DNA of 64,000 nucleotides from Eurosta solidaginis (Eukaryota > Arthropoda > Insecta > Diptera > Tephritidae): the NCBI RefSeq assembly GCF_040869045.1, contig NC_090321.1, positions 133,167,689 to 133,231,688 of the forward strand. The letters are read 5' to 3'. Positions within the stretch are counted from its first letter, which is position 1; each line of letters opens with the position of its first letter. Under the pieces are notes generated by a model that was not told the origin of the DNA, searched no databases, and worked only from the letters and a program-made list of their open reading frames with translations. This document shows, in pieces, positions 1 to 9,981 of this stretch. The translations under genes and the position numbers were made by a program.

Positions 1-2
1 TC

Positions 3-370
3 CAAAAGGCCTTAGACGATCGCCCCCAAGTCACTTGTCTTTGCCCAACATGTAGAGAGACTATTCACGAAACCAGAAAGTTTGGGCCCACTCTTTTGTT
101 GGATTTGTCAGAAGTGAGCATGAAAGAAGCCATCTTCGAGCAACGTGTCCCATTTTATTTAAAGTCATTAGACAAAGAACTTGTTGTTCAGAACAAAAAG
201 TACAGACTCGTTGGAGCAGCCCATTTTATTGATACCGGAGAGTTAGCCATTACACAGCGTTTGTTTACAATGGTGCGAATTGGTACGAATATGATGATAT
301 GAAACAAAAACGCTCATTAGCGGACGAAAGGCAAATAATTTTTCCTCACCTTTCTGTTTCTAGTATCTGA
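3..370 (+). pseudogene. USP-like (peptidase C19) C-terminal fragment, frameshifted
   Basis: An open frame enters from the left edge and contains CLCPTC, then TLLLDL, then KYRLVGAAHF, which resemble the end of the zinc fingers and the core strands of ubiquitin-specific proteases. Between about 231 and 240 the frame breaks. The next frame carries SHYTAFV and NWYEYDDM, the His-box and the W-(Y/F)-x-(F/Y)-DD signature of the USP catalytic half, and ends at a TGA at 368-370. In that frame a stop lies just upstream of the break, so this is one lineage with an indel rather than two genes. The catalytic Cys box would lie left of the window. No introns are seen. It sits upstream of the Shark exons on the same strand, probably inside a Shark intron, which suggests a retrocopy or a transposon-borne peptidase rather than a host gene. 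Family assignment is from motifs only. Confidence 0.5.
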
Positions 371-412
371 ATCCTAGTATCTGATGTATTTTGAAACGTC
401 TGCGGTTGCAAC

Positions 413-1000
413 ATTAGGGTTGCAGAACTCTTTTCGCATCCCCTAGGGAACTCTAGAGCACTTCTTTTTCTACTAGAAAATCGGTTCAGAACTTTTTTTC
501 TGCGTAAAAGGGGTGCTGGACCCTAAAAATAGTAAAAAAAAACCTATTAGGGTTGCAGAACTATTTTCGCACCCTCTAGGGAACTCTAGAGCACTTCTTT
601 TTCTACTAGAAAATCGGTTCAGAACTTTTTTTCTGCGTAAAAGGGGTGCTGGACCCTAAAAATTTATTTAAAAAAAAACCCATTAGGGTTGCAGAACTCT
701 TTTCGCACCCCTAGGGAACTCTAGACCACTTCGTTTTCTACTAGAAAATCGGTTCAGAACTTTTTTCTGCGCAAAAAGGGTGCTGGACCCAAACACATTT
801 TTTTTAACCTATTATGGTTGCAGAACTCTTTTCGCACCCCCTAGGGAACTCTAGAGCACCTCTTTTTCTACTAGAAAATTGGTTCAGAACTTTTTTCTGC
901 GTAAAAAGGGTGCTGGACCCCAAAAAAATTTTTTTTAAACCTATTAGGGCTGCAGAACTCTTTTCGCACCCCCTAGGGAACTCTAGAACTCTTCAAAATA
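413..1000. repeat. ~133-bp tandem repeat, about 4.5 copies
   Basis: Copies begin with ATTAGGGTTGCAGAAC or a near variant at 413, 546, 682, 811 and 943, giving spacings of 133, 136, 129 and 132. Each copy runs through CTAGGGAACTCTAGA, TCTACTAGAAAATCGG and GGGTGCTGGACCC and ends in a variable A/T-rich run, which accounts for most of the length variation. The fifth copy is cut about 55 bp in and grades into unrelated sequence. The short open frames across it are chance. Confidence 0.9.
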
Positions 1001-1925
1001 AACCCAGAACTCCGAAAAAAAAATTGGTGTGCTGCACTTTGGGGTGCTAACTTCACGGGGGCCTTCAACCAACTCTTTAGGGAAAAATCAGGAGTCTTAA
1101 ACTATTTCTATCGACTCGAGCTTGTGGACTAGGAAGTTAGTTGCGGTGGCTCGGAATAAATCGATTTTCGTATCTAGGCTCCATACCAAAGCAAAGATTT
1201 AAATTTTTACTTTTCCCATCAAAGAAATATTTGTTCCTTTAGGACTGATGTTTTCAATAAGGATTTCGAAACTCTTTTCAACAGTTCGTTTTGACTGCAC
1301 CGGGCTCTTGTACGGGAGTTTTAATACAGGCCGAATAAGAACATTCAAGATGTAGCTGCAATCTCCGGCAATAGTGCTGAATCGAAAAACTAACCGCTAA
1401 CTGCCTGGGTATATTATATCTGTACGAGGCTTAAATGCAAAGCTGTCTAAACTTTACTTAAAATCTCCTCACTGTGACTTATATTGTTTCCCTCACGGAG
1501 TCTTTGTTTAAACCTAGGGAAAACCAACCTTATATTTGGTAATTGCACTAGATATTTACCACTTCTACCTTTCTTTAAGAACCACTTTATCAGCCAGCCA
1601 ACCTTTATTAGGTTTGATCCAAGTCAGTAAATTTTTTTTTACAAAAAAACAAATTTCAACTAAAAATTTCAACTAAAAATGAGACCCACCTAAATGCCAA
1701 CTTGATCTATTATGAAATTGATATCAATTTAACGAACATTTATCCACGTCACTTCGACTCAGCATGTGAGATCGTAGTCCCGCACTGACTAATAGTAAGC
1801 GAGTTTAATAGTTTTTATGTAAACAAAACCCACGTTTTAGTCGAAAAGTCGAGTCTGACAAATGCTCGCTTTTTCTGCATGATGCCTAATGTTTTTAATA
1901 AATCAATTATTCCTTTGGTTCGTAG
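1001..1925 (+). other. Interval left of the Shark exon (probable intron), no gene seen
   Basis: I see no coding signal here. I looked for the first half of the Shark N-terminal SH2 domain (WYHG, FLVRDS) and did not find it, so that exon must lie left of the window. The 3' end has a pyrimidine-rich tract followed by CGTAG at 1921-1925, a plausible splice acceptor for the next exon. Confidence 0.55.
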
Positions 1926-2336
1926 AGGAAGGTGTGTCACTATCAGATTCGGAGACATGGTGGAGATGCATTCTTTTCAATTGACGATAAAGTTAAAATT
2001 CTACATGGCCTTGAGTCTTTGGTGGAATTTTATCAAATGGCAGAAAATGGATTGCCAACAAAGCTCACTACGTTTCTTAAGAAGGATTTGCCTCCAAATG
2101 ATGCTCGAAGACACGGGTGTACCAATTTATTACATAGGGCGACAAAAGAGAATAATGCGACTATTGTATGTGAGCTACTAAAATGTGGATATCGCAATGT
2201 CGACGCTAAGAACCAAAATGGACAGACAGCATTACATTTGGCTGCAATTTATAGCGATTTAAAGCTACTAACCCTTATTCTTGCAACCGAAGTCAATGTT
2301 AACTGTATGGACGCTTTTGGTAACATGCCACTTCAT
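1926..2336 (+). CDS. Shark: Shark tyrosine kinase, internal exon (end of SH2-1 and ankyrin repeats 1-3)
   Basis: Shark is a non-receptor tyrosine kinase of insects with the order SH2, five ankyrin repeats, SH2, kinase; in Drosophila it acts downstream of Draper in glial engulfment and in dorsal closure. This exon opens after an acceptor at about 1925 and reads VCHYQIRRHGGDAFFSIDD, the second half of the N-terminal SH2. It continues through LPTKLTTFLKKDLPP into ankyrin repeats: repeat 1 has TNLLHRAT, repeat 2 has GQTALHLAA, and repeat 3 is cut after GNMPLH. The frame stays open until CAT|GTAAGT at 2334-2342, a consensus donor in phase 0. There are no stops or indels, so this part of the gene looks functional. 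The exact acceptor could be 1925 or 1927. The match to the fly protein is from memory of the family, and it is close over the whole exon. Confidence 0.9.
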
Positions 2337-2396
2337 GTAAGTAACTTAACATATTAAATAATATGAATAAAAGTGGAGAAATACGTATATTTTTAG
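2337..2396 (+). other. Shark: Short Shark intron (60 bp)
   Basis: Donor GTAAGT at 2337 and acceptor TTTTTAG ending at 2396. Removing it joins GNMPLH to YACRTK in frame, restoring the ankyrin signature PLHYAC. A frame reading through the donor gives only a few residues before TAA, so splicing is needed. Sixty bases is typical of fly introns. Confidence 0.9.
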
Positions 2397-2930
2397 TATG
2401 CATGTCGCACGAAATCAGGGCCATTCATTCGCCATTTAATAAATGCAAATGCGAATGCACAAGGACGTAACATCAAAAATGGATATGTTCCTCTGCACGA
2501 GGCTTCTAAAAATGGAAATCTGGAAGCAATAAAGGAATTATTAGAATGTCATGCTCCTTTATTACCGCGAACCACATCTGGTGAATTTCCGATTGATTTA
2601 GCTCGTGAAGCAGGACATACCGCAGTAGTAAATTTTCTGAGCGACTATAAATTACCACCTGCAAAGACGAAAAAAAATCTCTGGTATCATGGTACTTTAA
2701 CGCGAGAAGAAGCTATTAAAAGTCTGCAACGATATGCCAAAAATATTGCCAAATCCACAAACGACCTATTAGGTGATCAAGGTAATCATAATCAGTTAGA
2801 TCGAGAAGCAAATGAGAGAATCCCAATTGATAGCTCCGGATGTTTTTTGGTGCGCTATTCTGATCGCTCCGGCTATGTCCTCACGCTTTTATTTGAAGGT
2901 CAAGTTAAACATTTTATAATATCGCAATCG
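2397..2930 (+). CDS. Shark: Shark tyrosine kinase, internal exon (ankyrin repeats 3-5 and most of SH2-2)
   Basis: This phase-0 exon of 178 codons completes ankyrin repeat 3 (YACRTKSGPFIRHLI), then carries repeat 4 (NGYVPLHEA) and repeat 5 (GEFPIDLAREAGHTAVV). The second SH2 domain follows: LWYHGTLTREEA is the start, and CFLVRYSD holds the phosphotyrosine-binding arginine of the FLVR motif. Between them is an insertion of about 40 residues rich in N, D and Q that seems longer than in Drosophila. The exon ends at ISQS|GTAAGT (2931), again a consensus donor. The rest of SH2-2, the linker and the kinase domain should follow. None of them is found downstream, where the sequence goes directly into transposon remnants and satellite. 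No internal stop or frameshift is present. Confidence 0.9.
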
Positions 2931-3399
2931 GTAAGTTAAAGTCATTTACATATTAAGACATAATGCAGGTGGTTTTTTTTTGCAATATTCACAATAGTGT
3001 TTGTTTAACACTTGGCGGGGCTCGTTTTCGAAGATAACACTACAGTTTTATTTGTATTTTTAATCTTTTCCTAGCACAACAATTTGGCAAAATTATTTTA
3101 TAGTACTAGTCAGAACAGCAACAGAGAATAAGAGCGAAAATTCAATAATATTTCAATAACGCAGTTAATGAACAATAGATAATTTGTAAACTAAGACAAT
3201 ATGGTTACAATATATATTTATAGAGCTAAGCCTAGGGACGTAGAACAGAAATAAAAATAAAGGGGCCTTTGTAATACGGTAATGATGAGTATGGTAATAA
3301 ATATTGGGTTCTATCCTTAGAGAAGATAGAAAGGTGGCGAGAAAAACAGATATGAAATCAGTAAAGGGAGTAAGTTGAAGAAGGAGAGGTGAGTCAGTT
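2931..3399 (+). other. Start of next Shark intron; no gene seen
   Basis: It begins with the donor GTAAGT. The interval is A/T rich, with a run of T at about 2973 and no coding signal. The right part may be the 3' untranslated end of the minus-strand retrotransposon that follows, since that element's C-terminal coding ends near 3400, but I cannot place its end. Confidence 0.5.
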
Positions 3400-3965
3400 A
3401 TAAAACAAGACTAATTCTGTTTTGAAATGCAGTACATTACTTATTTGTCTTATTCTAGCTGGAAGGGAGTTCAAAAGACGGACCGAAGTAAGGGAGAATT
3501 GTCGTTCAGCAATTAGCATACGGTATTTAATATGTGCAAGAATCATTGTCCTCGTAGAATGAAGCTTTCGATGTAGGTAATAAGGTTCTTTCTTGTATAT
3601 TATAATTATCTAATATCTAATTATCTTATGTAAGGTAACAAGTATTCTAGCCTTTAAAAGGTTGTCAAAAGAACTTTCAGAATAACAGGAAACGGGATCA
3701 AGATCGGATAACAGTAGTCGTGTATGTAGCGGAGTAAAATACTGTGTCAACCACAGTGTACCGCGCATACTGTACACTTTTCCTACAGTACTAAAGATAT
3801 GGTCTTTACAGGTCAATGTTTTGTTAAAAACTATGCCAAGATTTCTTGCATTTGTAGCTAGTGGCTTTCTGCGGATGACAATACACTACGACTTTCTTGG
3901 ATTTAGACATAAGCTGTTCATTGAAGGCCATACACTTATTTGACTAAGATCATAAATCAAATTAC
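3400..3965 (-). mobile_element. Degenerate non-LTR retrotransposon, thumb and C-terminal part
   Basis: Read on the minus strand from 3960 downward, one frame gives DLSQISV, then NSLCLNPRKS, then (after a stop and a frame change) a stretch with TCKDHIFSTVGKVY, LWLTQYFTPLHTRLLL, and finally ERQFSLTSVRLLNSLP near 3500. These are the post-catalytic palm, thumb and C-terminal signatures of Jockey-type reverse transcriptases. Several stops and shifts show it is dead. The catalytic YADD segment is absent: the minus copy stops at about 3965 where a plus-strand element begins. Its upstream half resumes on the far side at 5070-5575. Confidence 0.75.
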
Positions 3966-5069
3966 TTAATGTATGCTGATGATGTAAAACTTTTTAGGTC
4001 TTATGCATCTATCGAAGAACGTCCCTTGCTTCAAGTGGATTTAAATTGCCTAGTTACTTGGTGCAACGTAAATTCAATGCCGCTGAACCCCAATAAATGC
4101 AAATTCATGTGCCTCTCTCGAAGATCTTTGCCAGCAGCCTCTTATTTAATTAATAATTTTTGTCTTCTATCAGTAAACTATTTTGTTGACTTGGGAGTCA
4201 CGATGCTAAACTTAGTTTCAACCTTCATATTAATGCTACTGTCAATAAGGCTAGAGGTGTTCTTTCATTTGTGAAACGGTGGTCCAAAGAATTTAGTGAC
4301 CCTTATGTAACTAAAGCTCTTTTCATTACTTTAGTTAAACCGATACTAAAATACGGATCAATAGTCTGGAATCCACAATATAGAGTTCAAGCAGATAGAC
4401 TTGAATCAATACAATGGCAATTTCTCCTTATCTCTTTAAGGAATTTTCAGTGGGAATCTGCGTATAATCTTCCACCTTATTCTAGTCGGTTGAAGCTTAT
4501 CAATCTAGGCTAGGCGTTATATTTGTGGCTAAACTCCTGAATGGATTGATTTCTAGTCCAAGTCTTTTGAACGAAATAAACTTTAACGTCCCATCACGGG
4601 TGTCAATTCATTACACACGTCTTCTTTTGAGGCAATGTACAACTAATTTCGAATTAAATGAACCTTTTCGGTGTTTGTGTCATGATTTTAATGATTTTAA
4701 CACTCATTCTAATACATTTGATATGACGGATTTACTTTTTACCATAAAGAAAAATATCATTCTATCCTAACACTTAAAAAAAAAAACAATAAAAATCAAA
4801 TAAACTAAAAATGTTCACTTATTTAACAATGTAGAATGTATATGTATAATTTCTAACTGTTATGTAATTTCTAACTGTTATGTATAGTACTCAGCTGATG
4901 ATTTTTATTCTGTAGCTGAGCAGTTTTAGATCTCAACGCTTAACAAACCTCCGCCTATCAACAACTCGACAAAAACAAATCCGTGCGTCATGCGGATACG
5001 CCCCTCGCTCCGGTTGGGCGGGCTTTGGAGGGTATTAATCCGTTTGGTTTTATTATTATTATTATTATA
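3966..5069 (+). mobile_element. 5'-truncated non-LTR retrotransposon inserted in the minus-strand copy
   Basis: The element starts abruptly at the reverse transcriptase catalytic motif MYADDVKLF (3969). It continues as LVTWCNVNSMPLNPNKCKFM, then in a second frame from 4271 as VKRWSKEF, KPILKYGSIVWNPQYR and NLPPYSSRLKLINL, and in a third frame from about 4512 as VIFVAKLLNGLISSP to LLFTIKKNIIL near 4770. Frame changes lie at about 4195-4270 and 4510. A 3' untranslated part of about 300 bp ends in a (TTA)n tail at about 5050-5069, a known type of tail in some non-LTR clades. It is of the Jockey/I-type RT group by motifs. No clear target-site duplication is visible around it. Confidence 0.8.
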
Positions 5070-5575
5070 CATGAACTCATACAATCGACAGGCAGGTCGT
5101 TAATGTACAATATAAATAACATAGGAGCAAGGATTGACCCTTTGGGTACACCTTGCGAAACGTCTAACAAGTTTGAATTTCTACTATCTACACATACTGC
5201 CTGCATTCTGCCATCTAGATAAGATCTGATTAGGTTGGTTTCATGACTGGAAAAATTAAACATGTTTTCCCGCTTCGTCAAAGGCTTTGGAGTGGTCGAG
5301 AAGGGTTAGGAAAGCCGTAAGGTTATCATCTATCCGCAGAAATAAGTGCCGTAGTGCAGCTTCTTTTTGGTCTTAAACCAGGCTATTGGTCCGTCACAAG
5401 TTTATTTACGTGCACATATGTGGTGATCTGCCCATGTAAGATGCGCTCAACGACTTTCGAGAGAAAAGGCAGTATGGCTGTCGGCCTGTACTCATTGTTT
5501 TGTTTAGGAACAGGGATAACTTTAACAGCTTTCCAGCATCTTGGAAAGACATAGGTGGTCAGGATAGAGTTAATT
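5070..5575 (-). mobile_element. Degenerate non-LTR retrotransposon, fingers and first palm motifs
   Basis: On the minus strand, PRCWKAVKVIPVPKQNNEYRP, SKVVERIL and GLRPKRSC lead (with stops and shifts around 5300-5390) into IRSYLDGR, QGVPKGSILAPMLFILYIND and a break at 5070. This is the order of motifs from fingers to palm motif B in Jockey-type RTs. It is the upstream half of the same minus-strand element as 3400-3965: joining the halves would lack only a short segment around YADD. The intervening plus-strand element therefore inserted there, with a small loss of target. Confidence 0.75.
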
Positions 5576-5589
5576 AAATAACTGACTTA

Positions 5590-6100
5590 TTTTGTTTTGT
5601 TGATTTTCCGACAGGGTGGATAAATGATGTATATGGGAACGATTTTCCGTCATCCCTTGTCAAATTTGGTTCTAGACAAACTGGTTTCGGCATTGTGCCG
5701 TCATCAGTGTCGATTTTCGTTCTGATCTGTTGTTGTCGTCTTGTATTTATAGTTCGTAGGTACATTAGCAGGTATTGTCAAAATTGATGCTTGTGTATAT
5801 TTATGTGTATATGCTGTGTGTTCATTCAGAACCGAGGGTGGTTTTTACTCATCGATTTGTGTGCCTGACTGAGGCAGGTAAAAGTCAGTAATTCTAGTCG
5901 TTTGACCTTCTTTGTGGGTTTGTTGTTTTGGTGTGTTTATTTGTTGTTGTGTGTTTGTCTGTTTTACCTGTGCGATTACTTTGTTTCTTGTAAGCAAGTT
6001 TTAAAGGCTCAATTATTATGTCAGAAATTGTGTTTATCTTCTCCTTTATTATTTTACCGTCGCACGATGGCAAATCGTAGAACAACTGCTGATTAAAAAT
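5590..6100 (-). mobile_element. Penelope-like terminal repeat fragment with hammerhead-like core (tentative)
   Basis: On the minus strand at 5707-5675 is CTGATGA, a short GGC/GCC stem, GAAAC, a small loop and GTC. This is the layout of the hammerhead ribozymes reported in the terminal repeats of Penelope-like retroelements. The closing stem I is not convincing. The rest is T/G-rich with no recognisable protein; a small minus-strand frame at 5894-6085 has no family resemblance. The right edge is arbitrary. It could instead be another element's 3' tail. Confidence 0.35.
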
Positions 6101-7249
6101 GGTTTTTTCGATGTCGCTACTGGCATGCGTTTTTTATTTCAATCAATATTTTAAGGACCAATCTAGACTATAATATCGAACAATTATACATATTATATGA
6201 AACGATTTTTTTACAATATCACAAACTTTAAGATTTAATGGACGTCCATGTTAAGCACATTCCCTTCATCACTTTCAAATTGATTTTAATGTTATACGTT
6301 ACAGGAGTTACAGGAAAAGGTATGATATATTATATATTTCTGGAAACCTCGTTTTTTGAAGAATAAATAATTGCAAAGTAAAATATGGTGAAAAAAATTT
6401 TTAAAGTTCATCGAGACTTTTGACAGTTGCCCACGTTTACCCACGCTTTACATTCTATGTTGATTTATAGCCTAGCTATCCATAAACATAATCAAATAAA
6501 AAAAAGCTGCGGAAATTTGCGATTTTCGGACTAACTATTAAAAATGTGATAAAAGTCAGAAAACGGAAAACCGCTCGCTATCTATTGGGGTTTTAAATGT
6601 TGCCGTGTACATCAATAGTTTGCGGTAAGTTTTGTAATTTTTCATTGATATTAGGAAGTTTATCTCTTTTGCACTCATGTTGCGTGTGAAAATATTAATA
6701 AACAAGTTGCACACCAGAGAACAGCGATGAATGATTCTTCTTTCTTCTCAATAAAAATCCCAGTTTTCTCGAGTGACCGTGAGGGTTGAATACAGCTTTA
6801 AACAATAAAAAAGTAAAGCATTATCTTTTCAAATATCATAACAAAAACACTAAATGCAGTTTTGCCTAAATTTTTCAATTTCAGTGGGCGGAAATATATT
6901 ATTACTATGTAAAATACCTATTTTTTATCAATAAAAATTCCAGTTCTCCCGTGTGACATTGAGCGTTGAATCCTATTTTAAACAATAAAAAAGTAAAGCC
7001 TTAAGTGCAGTTTTGCATAATATACCTACAATTCGAAACTTTGTTGAGAGAGTACTTATGAATGTACACCTTAGGTAGGAAATTAACGAGGTTAGAAGCG
7101 ATTATAACGGAATTTCCAAAATACCCTTTGTTTCAACGCACTACCATCATATTTCATATTAGTATATAAACAAAACAAAATATTAGTGAATTAACAGAAG
7201 TGTAATTGTTACGAATACAAGTAACTACGTGTTTTGTTGTCCCTTCAAA
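6101..7249. other. Intergenic or intronic sequence with a diverged direct repeat
   Basis: No gene is recognisable. Two related stretches of about 90-110 bp lie at about 6749-6865 and 6929-7018. Both contain CAATAAAAATYCCAGTT, a GTGA-GTTGAAT block, AAACAATAAAAAAGTAAAGC and TGCAGTTTTGC. The second lacks the ~30 bp between AAAGC and TGCAG. This suggests an old local duplication or two copies of one short element. Confidence 0.5.
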
Positions 7250-7882
7250 ATGTCTACTTTCAAGTGTTTTAAACGTGAAATAATACTTTCGTATATCGAA
7301 GGAGGAAAATCATTGGAGGCATTATCAACAGTTTTAAAAGAAAATTATCATGTATCTGAAGACAACTTATGTTTCATCCTCAGTGATTTTCAAAGACATA
7401 TTATTCAGACTTAATAAACGATGGGCAGAAGCTTCACGGAAAAAGGATAAATTTTTAATGAAAAACAGAAATTGGTTAGAATCAGATTATTCAGTAACTT
7501 TACCGAAATCTGAAGACGTTATAACCGACTCCACACCATCTACTTCTTCTGGAAAACATGGGAGACCGTGCGTACTTATCCAGATTTGTCAGAATCCAGT
7601 AAAAGAAGAAAAAATACAATGCTACTTAATTAATGTGGATTTGAACACGTCTATAATGCATATCTTCAAGGGTTACGTTCGATAGGAGAAGGAACAAAAG
7701 CTAAACTTGTGGAAACATTAAGGTTTGCTGACAGTGAAAATAAGACCTTATTCTCGAGTCTCATAGAAGACGCAAGGCAGACAAAAATATTTACGGATGA
7801 TGAAGCATTGAGCGTATTTATTGACTGGGATTTAATGAAAGCACAATATTTGTACTACGGGACAAATGAACGATTTGACTAA
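7250..7882 (+). pseudogene. Broken ORF of unknown, probably transposon-derived, family
   Basis: From an ATG at 7250 a frame gives MSTFKCFKREIILSYIEGG and ends near 7414. A second frame (about 7410-7685) gives NKRWAEASRKKDKFLMKN and a Ser/Thr/Pro-rich part ending at GRPC. The third frame has YPDLSESSKRRK at 7571-7615 and then AYLQGLRSIGEGTKAKLVETLRF... through FTDDEALSVFI to a stop at 7880. The pieces read as one basic protein of about 210 residues with at least two or three frame changes. The GRP-x-SFSDLS-x-SKRRK type of motif recalls proteins repeated in arthropod genomes, so an old mobile-element gene is likely, but I cannot name the family. The fact that all three frames keep plausible protein sequence argues against chance. 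Confidence 0.45.
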
Positions 7883-8131
7883 AGTGACTGCTAGGCTGAA
7901 AATGAAGATTCTTATTAATATGGACTGTCTACTTTACACGTCTGGATTCGTTGTATGGGAATGATTTTACATATTTCCTATGATCTGTCTTTCCAAACAT
8001 GGTGAGCCACAAGCGAAGAAAAGAAACGACTAAATCAAGATAAGAAAACCCTGGTACAAAGACGTTTCCGTGAAGAGCTATGATTGTAGGATTGATCATC
8101 GACAAACAAAGGCAAGTAAGTGGTAATACTA

Positions 8132-8834
8132 ATGACGGCAGTCGGTTCTATGTACCGGAGCGACTCGGAATTTTTCCCGACCAAGGACTGTCATATAAGT
8201 GTGACCCCATTTAATTTGTTGCGTCCCTCCCACAAATTGTCATCCTCCCAGCAGCTCCTTGCAGCAGGACTGCTCCATATTCTCTTACTTCGGGAAGGCA
8301 TCGAATCCAATCAGGGTCCGTCTCCTGACCCCGGTCCTGAGAAATGATTTTGCTGCATCTGCCGGAAAAGAATCTTTTTAGGACGGTCATACTCTGTTCA
8401 GTGTGTCTCGTGCAAGGGATGGTTGCATCGGACAGGTTGTTCTGGGCTTGATCCCAAAACCCAACGTCCACGTAACTTTTATAAATCTTTTGTGGCTCCT
8501 TGCTATTCACGCCCAAGGGCGTCCCGTAGTCTACGACTAAGCGCCCCCCCCCCCCCCCCCCCCACTACCTTCCAGCAGCCCCGCTGCTCAGCAAGCCACT
8601 ACAAGTACCCGCTGCTGCTCGCGCCCCACGGCGCCAACAGCTGCTACCACGACGGGTTTCATCGCGCCATGTTGCCAGGTCCCAAACCCAAATCATCCGG
8701 GTACCCCAATGCTTGCCCAAGGACGCCCAGTCCCAGGGCCACAACAGCAATTGCGTCCTGGCCTTCCACAACCCAGGCCCCAGAGTGGCGGTGTCTCCCC
8801 TTATGCACTTCAGAATTCTGCAGTTAAACTGTAA
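8132..8834 (+). pseudogene. ORF1 of Jockey-like element (zinc-finger and Pro-rich), one stop and one frameshift
   Basis: The frame from ATG 8132 is open to an in-frame TGA at 8345. Directly beyond it the same frame gives CCICRKRI, SVQCVSCKGWLHRTGC, a PHD-like Cys/His cluster of the type carried by several insect non-LTR ORF1 proteins. It crosses a run of 20 C at 8544-8563, coding for prolines. After that run the frame that keeps Pro/Gln-rich sequence (PGPQQQLRPGLPQPRPQ) is a different one and ends at TAA 8832-8834, overlapping the ORF2 start. The homopolymer is the obvious place of the frame change, by mutation or by sequencing error. Function would be RNA binding and particle formation for retrotransposition. 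Confidence 0.65.
8544..8563. repeat. Poly-C run of 20
   Basis: An uninterrupted run of C inside the proline-rich part of the retrotransposon ORF1. Homopolymers of this length are unstable and error-prone in sequencing, and the ORF1 frame changes here. Confidence 0.95.
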
Positions 8835-9981
8835 TGGACTAACTGGGAAGATTACGGAGATAGTCGATTTCATGAAGCGGCACAACATCCGCATTGCTGC
8901 GATTCAAGAGACTAAACTCACAGCAAGATCTGCATTGCAGACCTGCTCTGGGTATAATGTCCACAGGAAAGACCGCGAAAGCGGAAATGGAGGCTGCCTC
9001 GCGTTTATCATACACCACTCTGTGCAATATTATATATTTGATCCTGCCATCTACCGCAGGGACAATGTCTTAGAACGTCAAGGCCTATCTGTCCGGTCAG
9101 GCGATGCAAACCTAGAAATCATCAACATCTACATCCCTCCTGCCACCTGTTGCCCCAGTGGATACCGCCCCAATATCAGAGCCTTACTCACTGGCAACAA
9201 TCGCATTATCTTAGGCGATTTCAATGCCCATCACGATCTATGGCATTCAAACTTGCGGGCGGACAGTAGGGGTGAGATGTTGGCGGATCAAATAGAAGAA
9301 ACGACGTTCTGCACAATAAACGGAGACGCCCCCACACGTATGGTAGGAAGCTGGCACAGTTCGCCAGATATCTCAATCGTGACCGCAGAACTCGTAAACT
9401 GCGTCAACTGGCAGCCGATGGTAACATTGGCATCCGACCACCTGCCCATACTTATTTTGCTCGAGCGTACCGCCGACTTCATCGTCACCGAAAAACGCAC
9501 TTTCATAAACTTCAAAAAAGGAAAGTGGGAAGAATATAAATCTTTTACAGACAACCGCTTTGCTGCCCTCCCTATCCCTACTGATGCCCGCCAAGGGGAG
9601 CGTACCTTCCGCAAGGTCATTGAATCCGCCTCGGCACGTTTCATTCCCGCCCTGAGAATTCCCGAAATCCGGCCCCACTTCCCGGTGGAGGCCGCAAACT
9701 TAGCGAGAGAACGTGACCTTATAAGACAGCTTGATCCAGGCGACCCCCAAATAAGGGATATAAGCCAACGCATCAGATTGCTTGTGGACGAACACAAGCG
9801 GGCGAAATGGGAGGAGCACCTAACAGGTTGTAACCTCTCTCCCGGTGTGGGTAAACTTTGGTCCACCGTAAAAACCCTATCGAATCCGACTAAGCACAAA
9901 GACAAAGTTTCCATCGCCTTCCGCGACAAAGTGCTGACGGAGGCAAAAAATGCGCGAGCGCTTTCTGCCGACAATATATAA
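8803..9981 (+). CDS. ORF2 N-terminal part: apurinic-like endonuclease and linker (truncated)
   Basis: The ATG at 8803 starts MHFRILQLNCNGL, the usual start of the exonuclease-endonuclease-phosphatase domain. The catalytic motifs follow in order: QETK (metal-binding Glu), GDFNAHHDLW, SSPDISIV and SDHLPI (catalytic Asp-His). The frame stays open for 393 codons from this start, through an RT-linker with ERTFRKVIESASARFIPA and HKRAKWEEHL, to a TAA at 9979-9981. That stop comes from the deletion that removed the RT core; a second frame (9950-10231) then holds the C-terminal remnant. The endonuclease nicks target DNA to prime reverse transcription. The domain has no visible defect, yet the element cannot retrotranspose by itself. 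Confidence 0.85.
   Translation: MHFRILQLNCNGLTGKITEIVDFMKRHNIRIAAIQETKLTARSALQTCSGYNVHRKDRESGNGGCLAFIIHHSVQYYIFDPAIYRRDNVLERQGLSVRSGDANLEIINIYIPPATCCPSGYRPNIRALLTGNNRIILGDFNAHHDLWHSNLRADSRGEMLADQIEETTFCTINGDAPTRMVGSWHSSPDISIVTAELVNCVNWQPMVTLASDHLPILILLERTADFIVTEKRTFINFKKGKWEEYKSFTDNRFAALPIPTDARQGERTFRKVIESASARFIPALRIPEIRPHFPVEAANLARERDLIRQLDPGDPQIRDISQRIRLLVDEHKRAKWEEHLTGCNLSPGVGKLWSTVKTLSNPTKHKDKVSIAFRDKVLTEAKNARALSADNI

Noticed and set aside
814..1050. A plus-strand frame over the 133-bp tandem repeat
   Set aside because: It repeats the same residues (AELFSHPLGNSR) because of the DNA repeat and has no family likeness.
1879..2181. A 100-codon plus-strand frame overlapping the first Shark exon
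   Set aside because: It is an out-of-frame shadow of the Shark exon, which is identified by SH2 and ankyrin motifs in the other frame.
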